From Aquimarina mycalae (lineage in GTDB: Bacteria; Bacteroidota; Bacteroidia; Flavobacteriales; Flavobacteriaceae), in assembly GCF_029906345.1 (NCBI RefSeq), contig NZ_JARYGY010000011.1:46465-110464 (forward strand): 64,000 nt of DNA, read 5' to 3'. Below the pieces are notes generated by a model that was not told where the DNA came from, searched no databases, and worked only from the letters and a program-made list of their open reading frames with translations. Shown piece by piece: positions 44,629-54,078 of this stretch. Position numbers and translations under genes: made by a program. Each line of letters opens with the position of its first letter. The first letter of the stretch is position 1.

Positions 44629-45137
44629 TTGATATTTAGTACCATATCCGTAATTACATTTCCAGTAATCTTGATAATAAATACTTTGCTATAATCTTTC
44701 TCATTAATATCACTATATTTTTTTTTGCCAATTATTTTATTGACAAATGTGGGAGTGGTGTTACTATGTCCAACAATGATAGCAGTTTTTCCCTTGGTTT
44801 GTTCTTGAAACTCTTTGCTGTATAAGTTTCGTGGATCGTAAGGCGTTATTTCAAGATTTTTTACTTTTGCTATAGGAGTAGCGGTTTGAATTGTTCTTTT
44901 ATAGTTTGTGCTAAAAACATAATCAACTTGAATATCTGTTAGTATGCTTGCCAAGTTTTCTGATCGTTTTTTTCCCTCTTCGGTTAGATTGGGGTTTCGA
45001 TTGCTAGCGTCACTAAGATCTTTTTCAGAATGCCTAACGAGTATATATGTAGTTGTGTTTTGGTTTTCGGTAGTTTCTTGCCCAACACAAGAGAAAGAAA
45101 TAATTCCTATAAACAATGACAATAAAATAGATTTCAT
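44625..45137 (-). CDS. histidine phosphatase family lipoprotein
   Basis: The 170-residue protein has a lipoprotein signal (IGIISFSC, Cys17) and a short phosphoglycerate-mutase-like domain: TYILVRHSEKDL with the catalytic Arg-His pair near 34-35, SENLASILTDIQVDYVFST, and a second histidine in IVGHSNTTPTFV. It would be a periplasmic or outer-membrane phosphatase of SixA-like size; the substrate is unknown. The upstream phytase-like gene ends 5 bp before it, so they probably form one unit. Confidence 0.85.
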   Translation of the reverse strand: MKSILLSLFIGIISFSCVGQETTENQNTTTYILVRHSEKDLSDASNRNPNLTEEGKKRSENLASILTDIQVDYVFSTNYKRTIQTATPIAKVKNLEITPYDPRNLYSKEFQEQTKGKTAIIVGHSNTTPTFVNKIIGKKKYSDINEKDYSKVFIIKITGNVITDMVLNIN

Positions 45138-45142
45138 AAGTT

Positions 45143-46267
45143 TTAAAGTGTATTAATAATTTCTAACAGTATAATTTGATTAATTTGTTTGGTAACTGGA
45201 TTAAAATTGTTGTCTGCTACCAAAATTAATGATTGGTTTCCGTTAGCTAATATAGGGCCAAAAGTAATTCCTTCTATATTATCTACAATTTGATTAGTTA
45301 ATTGATTTCTAATAGATTCAAAATCAAAAAGCAATTCTTTGTGTGCTACATTATATTTTCTATCTTCTAGAGATTCAAAATTAAGCGTATTAGTAACTCC
45401 GTCAATAGTTGCTAAGTATATTTTTACTGTGTTTCCTTGAGTACCATAACCAGCTGCATATCCACGTTCAATAATAAGAAATTCTTGTGTTGTTAATTGT
45501 AGTAAACCTGTAACCCCATTCACGCCAAATTTACCTTTAGGATCCTTAGCTAATTTATCTAAAGGATAGGTGAACTGATGATCCGCTTTTTTTGTTGAAG
45601 TGTTAAAATGGGTGATTCTAACTGGCGCTCCTGAATCTTTAAAAGAAGGTTCTGTTCCATCTAGTTCTAAAGGAAGTTCCATAGCTGCCCAATATCCAGT
45701 ATTTTGAATATCGGAAACTAATCCTTCAAAAACTCCATTGTGTCTCGGTTTGTTTTTTGAATTAGTATTGGTCAAAAAATAGGAGGGAAGTCTATAATTC
45801 TCTTGAGAATTCCCAGAAGTATCGGTAATAAAAATAGAAGGATTTGCATGTTGTTTAATTGATCCTTCACTCGTAAAAATCAATTGGTTTTTATCAAAAA
45901 CTCTAATGGCTTCTAAATCTAATACTTTTTTGTCATAGAACTGATTTTTAAGGTCTTTGATGTTGGTGAGATTGTTTATGGTAATGTTAGTTATCTCTTT
46001 ATTGTCTATAGAAAGAGTAGCTTCATAAAACCTAGGGTTTTTGGCATCATCACAAACCAATAAGTACTTTTCTTTTTGTTTGTGGTATTCAATTCCAGAA
46101 AGCCCTCCGATTTTAGATCCTTTAAAAATAGAGTCATTATATATTACATATTCATCCAGGTATTTTATCCGAATAGAATTTCGTTTTTGAATATTCCCAC
46201 TGCTACAAGACAACATAAGAATGCTGACTAAAAGAATGGTTATAAATCTGATTGTTCCTGTGTACAT
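45143..46267 (-). CDS. esterase-like activity of phytase family lipoprotein
   Basis: From the ATG at 46267 the protein has 374 residues and a lipoprotein signal (LVSILMLSC, Cys21). The rest (GGLSGIEYH, LDLEAIRVF, FGVNGVTGLLQLTTQEFLIIERGYAAG, NIEGITFGP) matches the phytase-like esterase (DUF4194/phytase-like) beta-propeller family; members are secreted or lipid-anchored and the reaction is mostly unproven. A longer start (46309) would add 14 residues before the basic-hydrophobic signal and is less likely. Confidence 0.8.
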   Translation of the reverse strand: MYTGTIRFITILLVSILMLSCSSGNIQKRNSIRIKYLDEYVIYNDSIFKGSKIGGLSGIEYHKQKEKYLLVCDDAKNPRFYEATLSIDNKEITNITINNLTNIKDLKNQFYDKKVLDLEAIRVFDKNQLIFTSEGSIKQHANPSIFITDTSGNSQENYRLPSYFLTNTNSKNKPRHNGVFEGLVSDIQNTGYWAAMELPLELDGTEPSFKDSGAPVRITHFNTSTKKADHQFTYPLDKLAKDPKGKFGVNGVTGLLQLTTQEFLIIERGYAAGYGTQGNTVKIYLATIDGVTNTLNFESLEDRKYNVAHKELLFDFESIRNQLTNQIVDNIEGITFGPILANGNQSLILVADNNFNPVTKQINQIILLEIINTL

Positions 46268-46418
46268 TTTTAGAATTGTCAATCGTATAAAAGTAGTATT
46301 TATATTCACTTTTAAAAATATACAAGGTAATTATAACTACAACTTAACAATTCGGGAAATTTATCTCTGAATTGGATTATGAATTTAATATTTCTGTGTT
46401 TGGAGATGTATTATGGTA

Positions 46419-46448
46419 AAAATGGAGCATAGTTATATACTCCATTTT
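46419..46448 (-). terminator. rho-independent-like hairpin after the 41-residue membrane protein
   Basis: AAAATGGAG (46419-46427) pairs with CTCCATTTT (46440-46448) around a 12-base loop. Read on the minus strand it ends in TTTTTA. It lies 61 bp after the stop of the small gene at 46510. Confidence 0.6.
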
Positions 46449-46509
46449 ATTTATGGTATATCTAATTAAAATTGTATTTCATTTGGATTTTTTAGTTATT
46501 CTAGAGTTT

Positions 46510-46635
46510 TTATCCTAAAAGTCCTAGCTGCCAAGCAACTACGGTCATTGAGATAATAGCGATAATAAAAAATCCTATAAAAAAATATGAACTTCTCTTC
46601 TTGTGAGAGGAGCCAAGATCTCCTGAAGATTTCAT
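46510..46635 (-). CDS. 41-residue single-pass membrane protein
   Basis: A complete frame on the minus strand from ATG (46635) to TAA (46510) encodes 41 residues: a basic, serine-rich N-terminus (MKSSGDLGSSHKKRSS), one membrane helix (about 17-36, YFFIGFFIIAIISMTVVAWQ) and a short LGLLG end. The positive-inside rule puts the N-terminus in the cytoplasm. A terminator-like hairpin 61 bp downstream supports a real gene. Small proteins of this type occur in flavobacteria; function is unknown. Confidence 0.6.
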   Translation of the reverse strand: MKSSGDLGSSHKKRSSYFFIGFFIIAIISMTVVAWQLGLLG

Positions 46636-46692
46636 ACTGGTTAGGTTTTGTTGATTGATGTATTTATATAAGACTCTGCTAGAAAGTAAATG

Positions 46693-47826
46693 TTACACTT
46701 TTTGTGGTTTTAATTGTAAAATTCTTTCATTAAAAGTATCTGCCTGTATAGGATTTAGTATAGATGTAAATAAATCCATAAGCTCTTTGGTGTGATTCCA
46801 ACGTTTTTGTTTTAGTAAATTAAAATGAACAAAAGTACTCCACATCATCGCTTTGATTTCTGTTTTATCATGATTCCACATTCTAATTTCTACATGTAAT
46901 TCATTCTCTGTGTGTGCGAATAATTGAGAGTCAATGATCACATCTTCCATTAAAAAGGCAGGTTTTATATATGCAATCTGATTGGTACCTACTACCCAGC
47001 TTATACCTTGATTTTGAGCCATCTTAAATAGATCAAGATTATAATAATTGATGATTTGATCCTCTCTGGCATTGATCATATAATTGATGTATTCTGCATT
47101 GTTTAGATGATTAAAAGGATCACAATGTTGAAACCTGATTTTGGCTTTACTTTCTAGTGTTTTTGGTAATGTTGTCATAATTAAATTGTTTTTATACCAA
47201 TCGGTATATTTTAATGTAAAAAAATATTTTTTATGGTTTAGTTCATTTTGAATCATCGTATCTATTTGATCCATGGTTAACAATAAGTAGCTATTATCAT
47301 CCATTGTGTGGGTCATAAAAATGGCACCACTAATCATAGTGTATAATCTTTTAGCGTATAAAATGGAATCAATTTCAAGCAGTATTTCTCCTTCTTTTTT
47401 TCCTTGATCAATAAGGAGAGCTACATTATTTTGAATTTTTCCAATTGTGTATTGCACGTGCTTAAAAAGTAAAGAGTTTTGATGTTTTGCATCTACACCC
47501 ATATTAAGTACAGGGCAACCACCTAACTCTTGACTATAGTTATAATAATTACGATAGAAATCGGTAACTAAGAACAGTTTTTCTATTGGCGATTCACTAA
47601 GATTCTGATGGTCGGCGATACGTCTTAACATATTTTTTACGGTCATTGTAAAAGCTGCCATAGCCAATTCTTCTTTATTTTTAAAATTACCATAAATAGC
47701 ACCTTTTGTTAAGCCTGTAGCTTTAGTAATATCACTTAAACTTGTTGCTGCGTATCCATTTTTATTAAAAATGGGAGCAACAGTTTGAATGATAAATTCT
47801 GTAGTTTGTTCGGCTTTTGTAAGCAT
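46693..47826 (-). CDS. TetR-family transcriptional regulator fused to acyl-CoA thioesterase
   Basis: One frame of 377 residues joins two proteins. Residues 1 to about 200 are a full TetR regulator with a helix-turn-helix (SLSDITKATGLTKGAIYGNF, 29-48) and a ligand domain with GGCPVLNMGVDAK; Cys104 recalls the sensing Cys of NemR-like members. Residues 217-377 are a complete hotdog acyl-CoA thioesterase starting MTTLPKTLES, with FQHCDPFNHLNNAEYINYM as active-site entry. The linker YTDWY (207-211) is encoded by a palindrome identical to the operator-like site upstream of the gene. It may be a true fusion or a read-through of two former genes; the ATG at 47178 could still start the thioesterase alone. 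Confidence 0.85.
   Translation of the reverse strand: MLTKAEQTTEFIIQTVAPIFNKNGYAATSLSDITKATGLTKGAIYGNFKNKEELAMAAFTMTVKNMLRRIADHQNLSESPIEKLFLVTDFYRNYYNYSQELGGCPVLNMGVDAKHQNSLLFKHVQYTIGKIQNNVALLIDQGKKEGEILLEIDSILYAKRLYTMISGAIFMTHTMDDNSYLLLTMDQIDTMIQNELNHKKYFFTLKYTDWYKNNLIMTTLPKTLESKAKIRFQHCDPFNHLNNAEYINYMINAREDQIINYYNLDLFKMAQNQGISWVVGTNQIAYIKPAFLMEDVIIDSQLFAHTENELHVEIRMWNHDKTEIKAMMWSTFVHFNLLKQKRWNHTKELMDLFTSILNPIQADTFNERILQLKPQKV
47193..47208. promoter_or_regulatory. operator-like palindrome inside the TetR-thioesterase frame
   Basis: TATACCAATCGGTATA is the reverse complement of the upstream site at 47861-47876. It lies 15 bp from the internal ATG (47178) that begins the thioesterase part and is translated as YTDWY on the minus strand. 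Confidence 0.7.
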
Positions 47827-47858
47827 TATTTTGTAATTCGTTTATCAAATATATTAAA

Positions 47859-47878
47859 AATATACCGATTGGTATATT
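47859..47878. promoter_or_regulatory. TetR operator candidate upstream of the fusion gene
   Basis: AATATACC-GATT-GGTATATT has 8-bp arms around a 4-bp centre, typical of TetR-family operators (the NemR box has the same CC-N4-GG geometry). It lies 33 bp before the regulator's ATG and faces the divergent nuclease gene, so it could control either or both. Confidence 0.7.
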
Positions 47879-48040
47879 ACAAAAACTTTTTTAACACAAT
47901 CTAACTTTTGATTTGTAATATAATTAGTGCGATTTGATTAGCTAATATGGATGGATCAAGGTTTTTCATTCAATTTTAATATAAAGATAACCTTATATAC
48001 TATAGAATATACCTATCTTGTCATGCTAATTTTTACAATT

Positions 48041-50002
48041 ATGAAAAACGTCTACCTTCTATTTTTTGTTATAGTATTCAATAATTTTTCTTTTGCACAA
48101 GTTGTAATCAATGAATTGGATTCTGATACTCCCAGTACCGATACTATGGAGTTTATAGAATTGAAATCCAGTACTCCCAATTTTTCATTAGATGGATTAG
48201 TTATTGTACTTTTTAATGGATCAACCAGTGGAGGAGATGCGAGTTATTTTTCATTAGATTTGGATGGATATACTACTGATGTAAATGGTGTTTTTTTGAT
48301 TGGAGGCCCAGAAGTTTCTCCAGTACCAGATGTCTTACTTTCAGAAAATACAATCCAAAATGGAGCAGATGCGGTCGCAATTTATATAGGAAATGACACA
48401 GATTTTCCTGAAGGTACATTGGCAACCACAACTAATTTGTTGGATGCATTAATACATGATACGGATGATGCAGATGATATGGGACTTATGACCTTGTTAG
48501 GGTTGTCAGAACAAATAAATGAAGATGAAAATAATAATAAGACTACAGAATCTATTCAACGTAAAAATGACGGGACTTACGAAGTAAAAACACCAACTCC
48601 AGGAGCTCTTAATGATGGTAGCGGAGTTTTGTTTAATGGAATTTCGGTTACTACTGCTCAAGATCAGTATGATGAAGGAAACGGTATAGATATCGTATTT
48701 ACTACACAGACAAATGTGACAAGTGACCTTACTTTTGATTTTACCATTACTAATGGAACCTTTGTAGCTTCGGATTATACAGGAAGTCTTTCTGTCACCA
48801 TTCCTTCTGGAACAAATACAAGTACTAATGTGATTCAGGTTGTTGATGATACAGATGATGAAGGGGATGAGGTTATGAAGATCACTTTTGGAACAATACC
48901 TACAGGTTTTAATCGTCTTAATGACAATAAGGAATTGAGAATTGTAGATAATGATTTTACAACAGCTTCTTGGGGAACACCATTAAGTCCTACGTTTGGT
49001 ATTGTATCGAATACGGCTCCTGTAGATTATTATGATCCATTAGAAGGATTAGCAGATGCAGCATTGGTGCAAGCTATACAAGACATTATAGCAGACCCTG
49101 CAGTAGTTAGAGCACAAACATATGCTGATATTATTGATATTCTTAAGGCAGCAGACCAGAGTCCAACTAATAGTAATCAGGTATGGTTATTATATACAGA
49201 AGAACAACGGCCTAAATTAGATTTTCAGACAAGTGGAGGTAGTAATGTAGGTAAGTGGAATAGAGAGCATACCTATCCAAGATCCCGAGGAGGATTTAAT
49301 AGCATAGATTCGGATGATTTTGCTGATGGAATTAACGTATTTACAATAACTAGAGCAGATTCTTTAAGACATGCAAATTCTGATGCTCATGGTTTAAGAG
49401 CAACTGATGGTCCTGAGAATAGTTCCAGAGGAAATCAAGATTACGGAGAGTATTCTGGTCCTAGTGGAACACAAGGAAGCTGGCAAGGAGATGTGGCTAG
49501 AAGTATATTTTTTCTTACCATACGTTACAATGGTTTGGATGTGGTTAATGGTGATCCATCTAATAGCACAGTTGGGCAGTTAGGAGATCTTGCCACCTTA
49601 TTAAATTGGCATAGAAATGATCCTCCAGATGATTTTGAAATGAATCGTAATAATATTATTTATACTTGGCAGTTTAATCGTAATCCATTTATTGATCAAC
49701 CAGATTTAGTAGAATATATATGGGGTAATAATGTAGGGCAAACTTGGTCCAATATATTGTCTGTAGTAGATAATGAAGCTCCTGAATTTTTAGTGTACCC
49801 TAATCCTGCCAATAATTATATTATGTTATCTGCAGATGGAAAAGAAGGAGATGTAGAGATTTTTGATACGCTAGGTAATATATTACATATACAACCTTTT
49901 ACAGAAACCACAAGAATTGATCTTGCATTGTCTTCAGGAATATATTTAATGAAAATTAATCATAATAATATTTCTGTGATGAAACGTATTGTTATAAATT
50001 AA
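48041..50002 (+). CDS. secreted endonuclease I with T9SS sorting domain
   Basis: I chose the ATG at 48041 (653 residues) because it begins a clear signal peptide (KNVYLLFFVIVFNNFSFAQ); the longer in-frame start at 47951 adds a non-signal head. Domains in order: a lamin-tail-like region (about 20-190, VVINELDSDTPSTDTMEFIEL), a Calx-beta-like region (about 196-303), the endonuclease I domain (about 325-570) with catalytic His410 in WNREHTYPRS and FNRNPFIDQPDLVEYIW, and a type A T9SS sorting domain (about 583-653, FLVYPNPANNYIML). It would degrade extracellular DNA. Confidence 0.9.
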   Translation: MKNVYLLFFVIVFNNFSFAQVVINELDSDTPSTDTMEFIELKSSTPNFSLDGLVIVLFNGSTSGGDASYFSLDLDGYTTDVNGVFLIGGPEVSPVPDVLLSENTIQNGADAVAIYIGNDTDFPEGTLATTTNLLDALIHDTDDADDMGLMTLLGLSEQINEDENNNKTTESIQRKNDGTYEVKTPTPGALNDGSGVLFNGISVTTAQDQYDEGNGIDIVFTTQTNVTSDLTFDFTITNGTFVASDYTGSLSVTIPSGTNTSTNVIQVVDDTDDEGDEVMKITFGTIPTGFNRLNDNKELRIVDNDFTTASWGTPLSPTFGIVSNTAPVDYYDPLEGLADAALVQAIQDIIADPAVVRAQTYADIIDILKAADQSPTNSNQVWLLYTEEQRPKLDFQTSGGSNVGKWNREHTYPRSRGGFNSIDSDDFADGINVFTITRADSLRHANSDAHGLRATDGPENSSRGNQDYGEYSGPSGTQGSWQGDVARSIFFLTIRYNGLDVVNGDPSNSTVGQLGDLATLLNWHRNDPPDDFEMNRNNIIYTWQFNRNPFIDQPDLVEYIWGNNVGQTWSNILSVVDNEAPEFLVYPNPANNYIMLSADGKEGDVEIFDTLGNILHIQPFTETTRIDLALSSGIYLMKINHNNISVMKRIVIN

Positions 50003-50014
50003 AATACTGAGGAT

Positions 50015-50665
50015 TTAATTTTTACCAAGACTACTATAAATCACTTCATTTGATATGATTTTAGTAATACTTCTAGGAAGATTACAGGCATCATCAATAT
50101 TCATATTCTGATACTCTAGTAGTACATTATATTTTTCTACAATTCTATTTGCTTGACTACAATCGGCACTTTGATTTCGTACGTAATTCGTTTTTGGATT
50201 TTTACTTCTGTTACTTTTAGTTATGAAATCTTTAAATTGGCATTTAATAGGTTCAAAATTATGAAAATAAAACCGTTCCTCTAAGGTAAGGACAACATCT
50301 ACTTTTTGAATCTTTCTCTTTTTATTTTTTTCATAATCCTGATACTTTACCTTATGAACAGAGAAGGCAAAAAATAATTGATCATCCCAGATATAATATT
50401 CGTCTTTATAAGAAACATATCCTTGTGTATAGTGATGTATTATATGTTTTAATTCGCGACTATTGTAATAAAATGTGAGTGACCCCTTTTCTAAAGATTC
50501 CTCACAGGTATAATCGGTATAATGTTGTCTAAGGGTATTATTTGACACAAGTTCTCTTATTAGCAGATACTTACTTTTAATATCGGCTAATTTCTCTCCA
50601 TTACTTTGCCCAAAAGAAATAGTGGTAACAAGTATGTAAAAGGATAGTGCTAAAGTTGGTTTCAT
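50015..50665 (-). CDS. secreted protein of unknown function
   Basis: The 216-residue protein has a signal peptide (ALSFYILVTTISFGQ). The mature part is rich in Tyr, Lys and Glu (YTDYTCEESLEKGSLTFYYN, YYIWDDQLFFAFSVHKVKYQ) with two well-separated Cys (in TCEESL and DCSQAN) that could form a disulfide, plus one in KCQF. No domain is recognised. It converges with the nuclease gene (12 bp between stops) and stands alone. Confidence 0.6.
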   Translation of the reverse strand: MKPTLALSFYILVTTISFGQSNGEKLADIKSKYLLIRELVSNNTLRQHYTDYTCEESLEKGSLTFYYNSRELKHIIHHYTQGYVSYKDEYYIWDDQLFFAFSVHKVKYQDYEKNKKRKIQKVDVVLTLEERFYFHNFEPIKCQFKDFITKSNRSKNPKTNYVRNQSADCSQANRIVEKYNVLLEYQNMNIDDACNLPRSITKIISNEVIYSSLGKN

Positions 50666-50812
50666 TGCTTTAGCAATTTACTTAAAAGTTTATCTTTTGT
50701 AAGAATTAGTTATTAACCATGTAAGAATATTATTGTTGATAACTACGGTAAAACCGTAAACACTTGATTCTCTAGAAGATATCTAAATGTTTTATAGACC
50801 CTATAAATGCTT

Positions 50813-50849
50813 AAAAGCAGTGAGTTTTCAACAAAAACGCACTGCTTTT
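50813..50849 (-). terminator. rho-independent terminator after clpB
   Basis: AAAAGCAGTG (50813-50822) pairs with CACTGCTTTT (50840-50849), and GTTTT (50824-50828) pairs inside with AAAAC (50834-50838). On the minus strand it is 29 bp after the clpB stop. Confidence 0.7.
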
Positions 50850-50877
50850 CTTTAAGATTTACTTAACATTTCTCTTA

Positions 50878-53478
50878 TTATAATACAAGATCAGTTTGAT
50901 TTCTGAATACTAAGTTATTATCAAACTCATCTAATAGGATGATACTTTCTGTGGATACTTTGCCAGCTAGTATTTCTTTAGACAATGTATTTAGTACTTC
51001 TTTTTGAATCGTTCTTTTTACGGGTCTGGCACCAAACTCAGGTTGATACCCTTTTTCAGCTAGAAAAGTAATAGCTTCATCTGTGGCATCCAATGTTATG
51101 TTTTGTTGTGCTAACATGTGAGAAACCTGTTTTAATTGAAGTTTGACAATCTCATGAATATTTACTTTTGTTAAAGGAGTAAACATAATGATATCATCTA
51201 TTCTATTTAAGAATTCTGGACGAACAGATTGCTTTAATAAACCTAATACTTCGATTTTTGCACTTTCCATTGCGGTGTCTACATCTTTTACAGCTTCAAA
51301 TTTTTCCTGAATAATGTGACCTCCCATATTACTAGTCATAATGATAATAGTATTTCTGAAATCAGCAGTCCTTCCTTTATTATCTGTTAATCGACCTTCA
51401 TCTAATACTTGTAATAAGATATTGAAAGTATCTGGATGCGCTTTTTCGATTTCATCTAATAAAACTACAGAATATGGCTTTCTTCTTACAGCTTCAGTCA
51501 ATTGTCCGCCTTCATCATATCCTACATATCCAGGAGGCGCTCCTACCAATCTACTTACGGCATGTCGTTCTTGATATTCACTCATATCAATTCGTGTCAT
51601 GGCACTTTCGTCATTAAAAAGATACTCTGCTAAAGCTTTTGCTAGCTCGGTTTTACCAATTCCAGTAGTACCCAAAAATAGAAAAGAGCCAATTGGTTTT
51701 TTCTGATCTTGCAGTCCAGCGCGACTTCTCCTAACTGCATCACTAACAGCTTGTATAGCTTCTGCTTGCCCTACAACTCGTTTTTGTAACTCTTTTTCTA
51801 GTACCAGTAATTTTTCACGATCACTTTGTAACATTTTAGTTACAGGAATTCCTGTCCATTTAGCAACTACTTCAGCAATATCATCATTAATCACCTCTTC
51901 TTTAATTAGCGAAGATTTGCTTTGTTGTTGATTCAGTTGTTCCTGAAGCTTTTCTAAACTTTCTTGAGCGTCTTTAATTTTGCCATAGCGCAATTCTGCT
52001 ACTTTTCCGTAATCACCGTTTCGCTCAGCACGTTCTGCTTCGAGTTTATATTCTTCAATATCTGTTTTCGTATTTTGAATTGCATCTACTACTTCTTTTT
52101 CGCTTTGCCATTTAGAAAAAATTTCATTTCGTTCTTCTTTAAAATTTGCAAGATCTGCGTTTAATGATTTTAATTTAGTTGCATCATTTTCACGTTTAAT
52201 CGCTTCAATTTCAATTTCGAGTTGCATAATTTTACGGTCCAATACATCCAATTCTTCTGGTTTCGAATTGATTTCCATTCTAAGTTTAGAAGCAGCTTCA
52301 TCCATTAAATCAATAGCTTTATCTGGTAAAAATCTGTTGGTGATATACCGTTGAGATAATTCTACTGCGGCAATAATAGCTTCATCTTTAATTCTAACTT
52401 TATGATGCGCTTCATACTTTTCTTTAATACCTCTAAGAATAGATATAGCACTTTCGGTATCTGGTTCATCAACTACTACTTTCTGAAAACGTCTTTCTAA
52501 AGCTTTGTCTTTTTCAAAGTATTTTTGATACTCATCTAAGGTAGTTGCACCAATAGCACGCAGTTCTCCACGAGCTAATGCGGGTTTAAGGATATTTGCT
52601 GCATCCATTGCTCCTTGACCACCACCAGCTCCAACTAAAGTATGGATCTCATCAATAAATAACACGATGTTTCCATCACTGGAAGTAACTTCTTTTACAA
52701 CAGCTTTTAGACGTTCTTCAAACTCACCTTTAAACTTGGCTCCAGCAATCAATGCACCCATATCTAAAGAATAGATTTGTTTATCCTTTAGGTTATCAGG
52801 AATATCTCCAGCAATAATTCGATGTGCTAACCCTTCTGCAATAGCTGTCTTACCAACACCTGGTTCACCTACTAACATCGGATTGTTTTTGGTTCTACGA
52901 GATAAGATTTGTAAAATTCTACGGATTTCTTCATCACGACCAATTACAGGATCCAGTTTACCACTTTCGGCTAATTCGTTTAGGTTTTTGGCATATTTGT
53001 TTAAAGATTGATATGTGTCTTCTGCGCTCTGAGAGGTAACACGCTCTCCATTTCTAATTTCCTGTATAGCTTCTATAAGATGTTTTTCGGTAACACCTTG
53101 ATCTTTTAGGATTTGACCAATTTTACTTTTGGATTTAAAAATGGCAATAACTAAGTGTTCAATAGAAACATATTCATCATTCATGTTTTTAGCAATGATG
53201 CTGGCTTCATTGAGGGATTTTCCAGCTTCGCGAGATAGTTGCATATCTCCACCACTCACTTTAGAAAAACTTTCTAAGGTACTGTCTAATACTTGTTGTA
53301 GAATCGTAATATTAACATCAAGTTTTTTTAAAAGAAAGGGAAGCACATTTTCATCTACATTAAAAATAGCTTTAAAAACATGCTCATTTTCTATTTGTTG
53401 ATGACCATAACCTTGAGCGAGTTGCTGCGCTTGCTGGATGGCCTCTTGTGATTTTATAGTGAAATTATTAAAATTCAT
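50878..53478 (-). CDS. clpB: ATP-dependent disaggregase chaperone ClpB
   Basis: ClpB, with DnaK, solubilises aggregated proteins after stress. The 866-residue protein has the double Clp-N domain, NBD1 with Walker A GEPGVGKT (around 203-210), the coiled-coil middle domain (about 400-530, KIMQLEIEIEAIKREND), NBD2 with GTTGIGKT, and the C-terminal D2-small domain. A strong terminator follows it. No CIRCE/HAIR element was found in the 204-bp upstream region. Confidence 0.97.
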   Translation of the reverse strand: MNFNNFTIKSQEAIQQAQQLAQGYGHQQIENEHVFKAIFNVDENVLPFLLKKLDVNITILQQVLDSTLESFSKVSGGDMQLSREAGKSLNEASIIAKNMNDEYVSIEHLVIAIFKSKSKIGQILKDQGVTEKHLIEAIQEIRNGERVTSQSAEDTYQSLNKYAKNLNELAESGKLDPVIGRDEEIRRILQILSRRTKNNPMLVGEPGVGKTAIAEGLAHRIIAGDIPDNLKDKQIYSLDMGALIAGAKFKGEFEERLKAVVKEVTSSDGNIVLFIDEIHTLVGAGGGQGAMDAANILKPALARGELRAIGATTLDEYQKYFEKDKALERRFQKVVVDEPDTESAISILRGIKEKYEAHHKVRIKDEAIIAAVELSQRYITNRFLPDKAIDLMDEAASKLRMEINSKPEELDVLDRKIMQLEIEIEAIKRENDATKLKSLNADLANFKEERNEIFSKWQSEKEVVDAIQNTKTDIEEYKLEAERAERNGDYGKVAELRYGKIKDAQESLEKLQEQLNQQQSKSSLIKEEVINDDIAEVVAKWTGIPVTKMLQSDREKLLVLEKELQKRVVGQAEAIQAVSDAVRRSRAGLQDQKKPIGSFLFLGTTGIGKTELAKALAEYLFNDESAMTRIDMSEYQERHAVSRLVGAPPGYVGYDEGGQLTEAVRRKPYSVVLLDEIEKAHPDTFNILLQVLDEGRLTDNKGRTADFRNTIIIMTSNMGGHIIQEKFEAVKDVDTAMESAKIEVLGLLKQSVRPEFLNRIDDIIMFTPLTKVNIHEIVKLQLKQVSHMLAQQNITLDATDEAITFLAEKGYQPEFGARPVKRTIQKEVLNTLSKEILAGKVSTESIILLDEFDNNLVFRNQTDLVL

Positions 53479-53682
53479 AATTCAATTCATTTTGTATTTG
53501 CTGGTTGTAGATCAAATAGTATTCCTATGCTAAGTTAATGTCAAAATGTCTTTCAAAGCCTTGGTTTTACTGACTTTTTGGCTTATTGTAAAGTTACTAC
53601 TTCTATTTCGACAAAAAACAATAATTGTTTATTAATAAAAATCATTTGGTTAAGTTTGTAAAGATTTTAAGAAAGTAAGAAT

Positions 53683-54078
53683 ATGGGATTATTTGGTAAG
53701 ATATTTGGATCAGAAGATAAAGAGGCGAAAGAAGAAAAGCAAGCTTTACCTTGGCAAGAACTAAAATCGTTGGAACAATTAGATATAATTGCTACCGCTT
53801 CGAATACCAAAACGCAAGCGATATTTAAACATTCTACTCGTTGTGGAATTAGTAGAATGGTGATCAGAAATTTTGAAAGTAGTTTTGACCTTTCTGAAAG
53901 TCAGGTAGATTTATATTATCTAGACCTGCTGAATCATAGAGAGATATCTTCTGAAATAGCTGCAAAATTTCAGGTATACCATGAATCACCACAATTTATT
54001 GTGATTAGAAATGGAGTAGCGGTTCATCACGCTTCGCATAGTGCAATAACTCCGCAGGTATTGCATCAATTTATTTAA
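53683..54078 (+). CDS. ytxJ: YtxJ-type bacillithiol system redox-active protein
   Basis: The 131-residue thioredoxin-like protein has the motif FKHSTRCGIS with a single active-site Cys54, characteristic of YtxJ (monothiol bacilliredoxin-like). These proteins reverse S-bacillithiolation in organisms that use bacillithiol as their thiol. It converges with the truncated-hemoglobin gene with an 8-base overlap. Confidence 0.88.
   Translation: MGLFGKIFGSEDKEAKEEKQALPWQELKSLEQLDIIATASNTKTQAIFKHSTRCGISRMVIRNFESSFDLSESQVDLYYLDLLNHREISSEIAAKFQVYHESPQFIVIRNGVAVHHASHSAITPQVLHQFI

Noticed and set aside
53616..53630. AAACAAT-A-ATTGTTT palindrome between clpB and ytxJ as an operator
   Set aside because: A short AT-only palindrome is common by chance in this AT-rich DNA, and there is no supporting promoter spacing.
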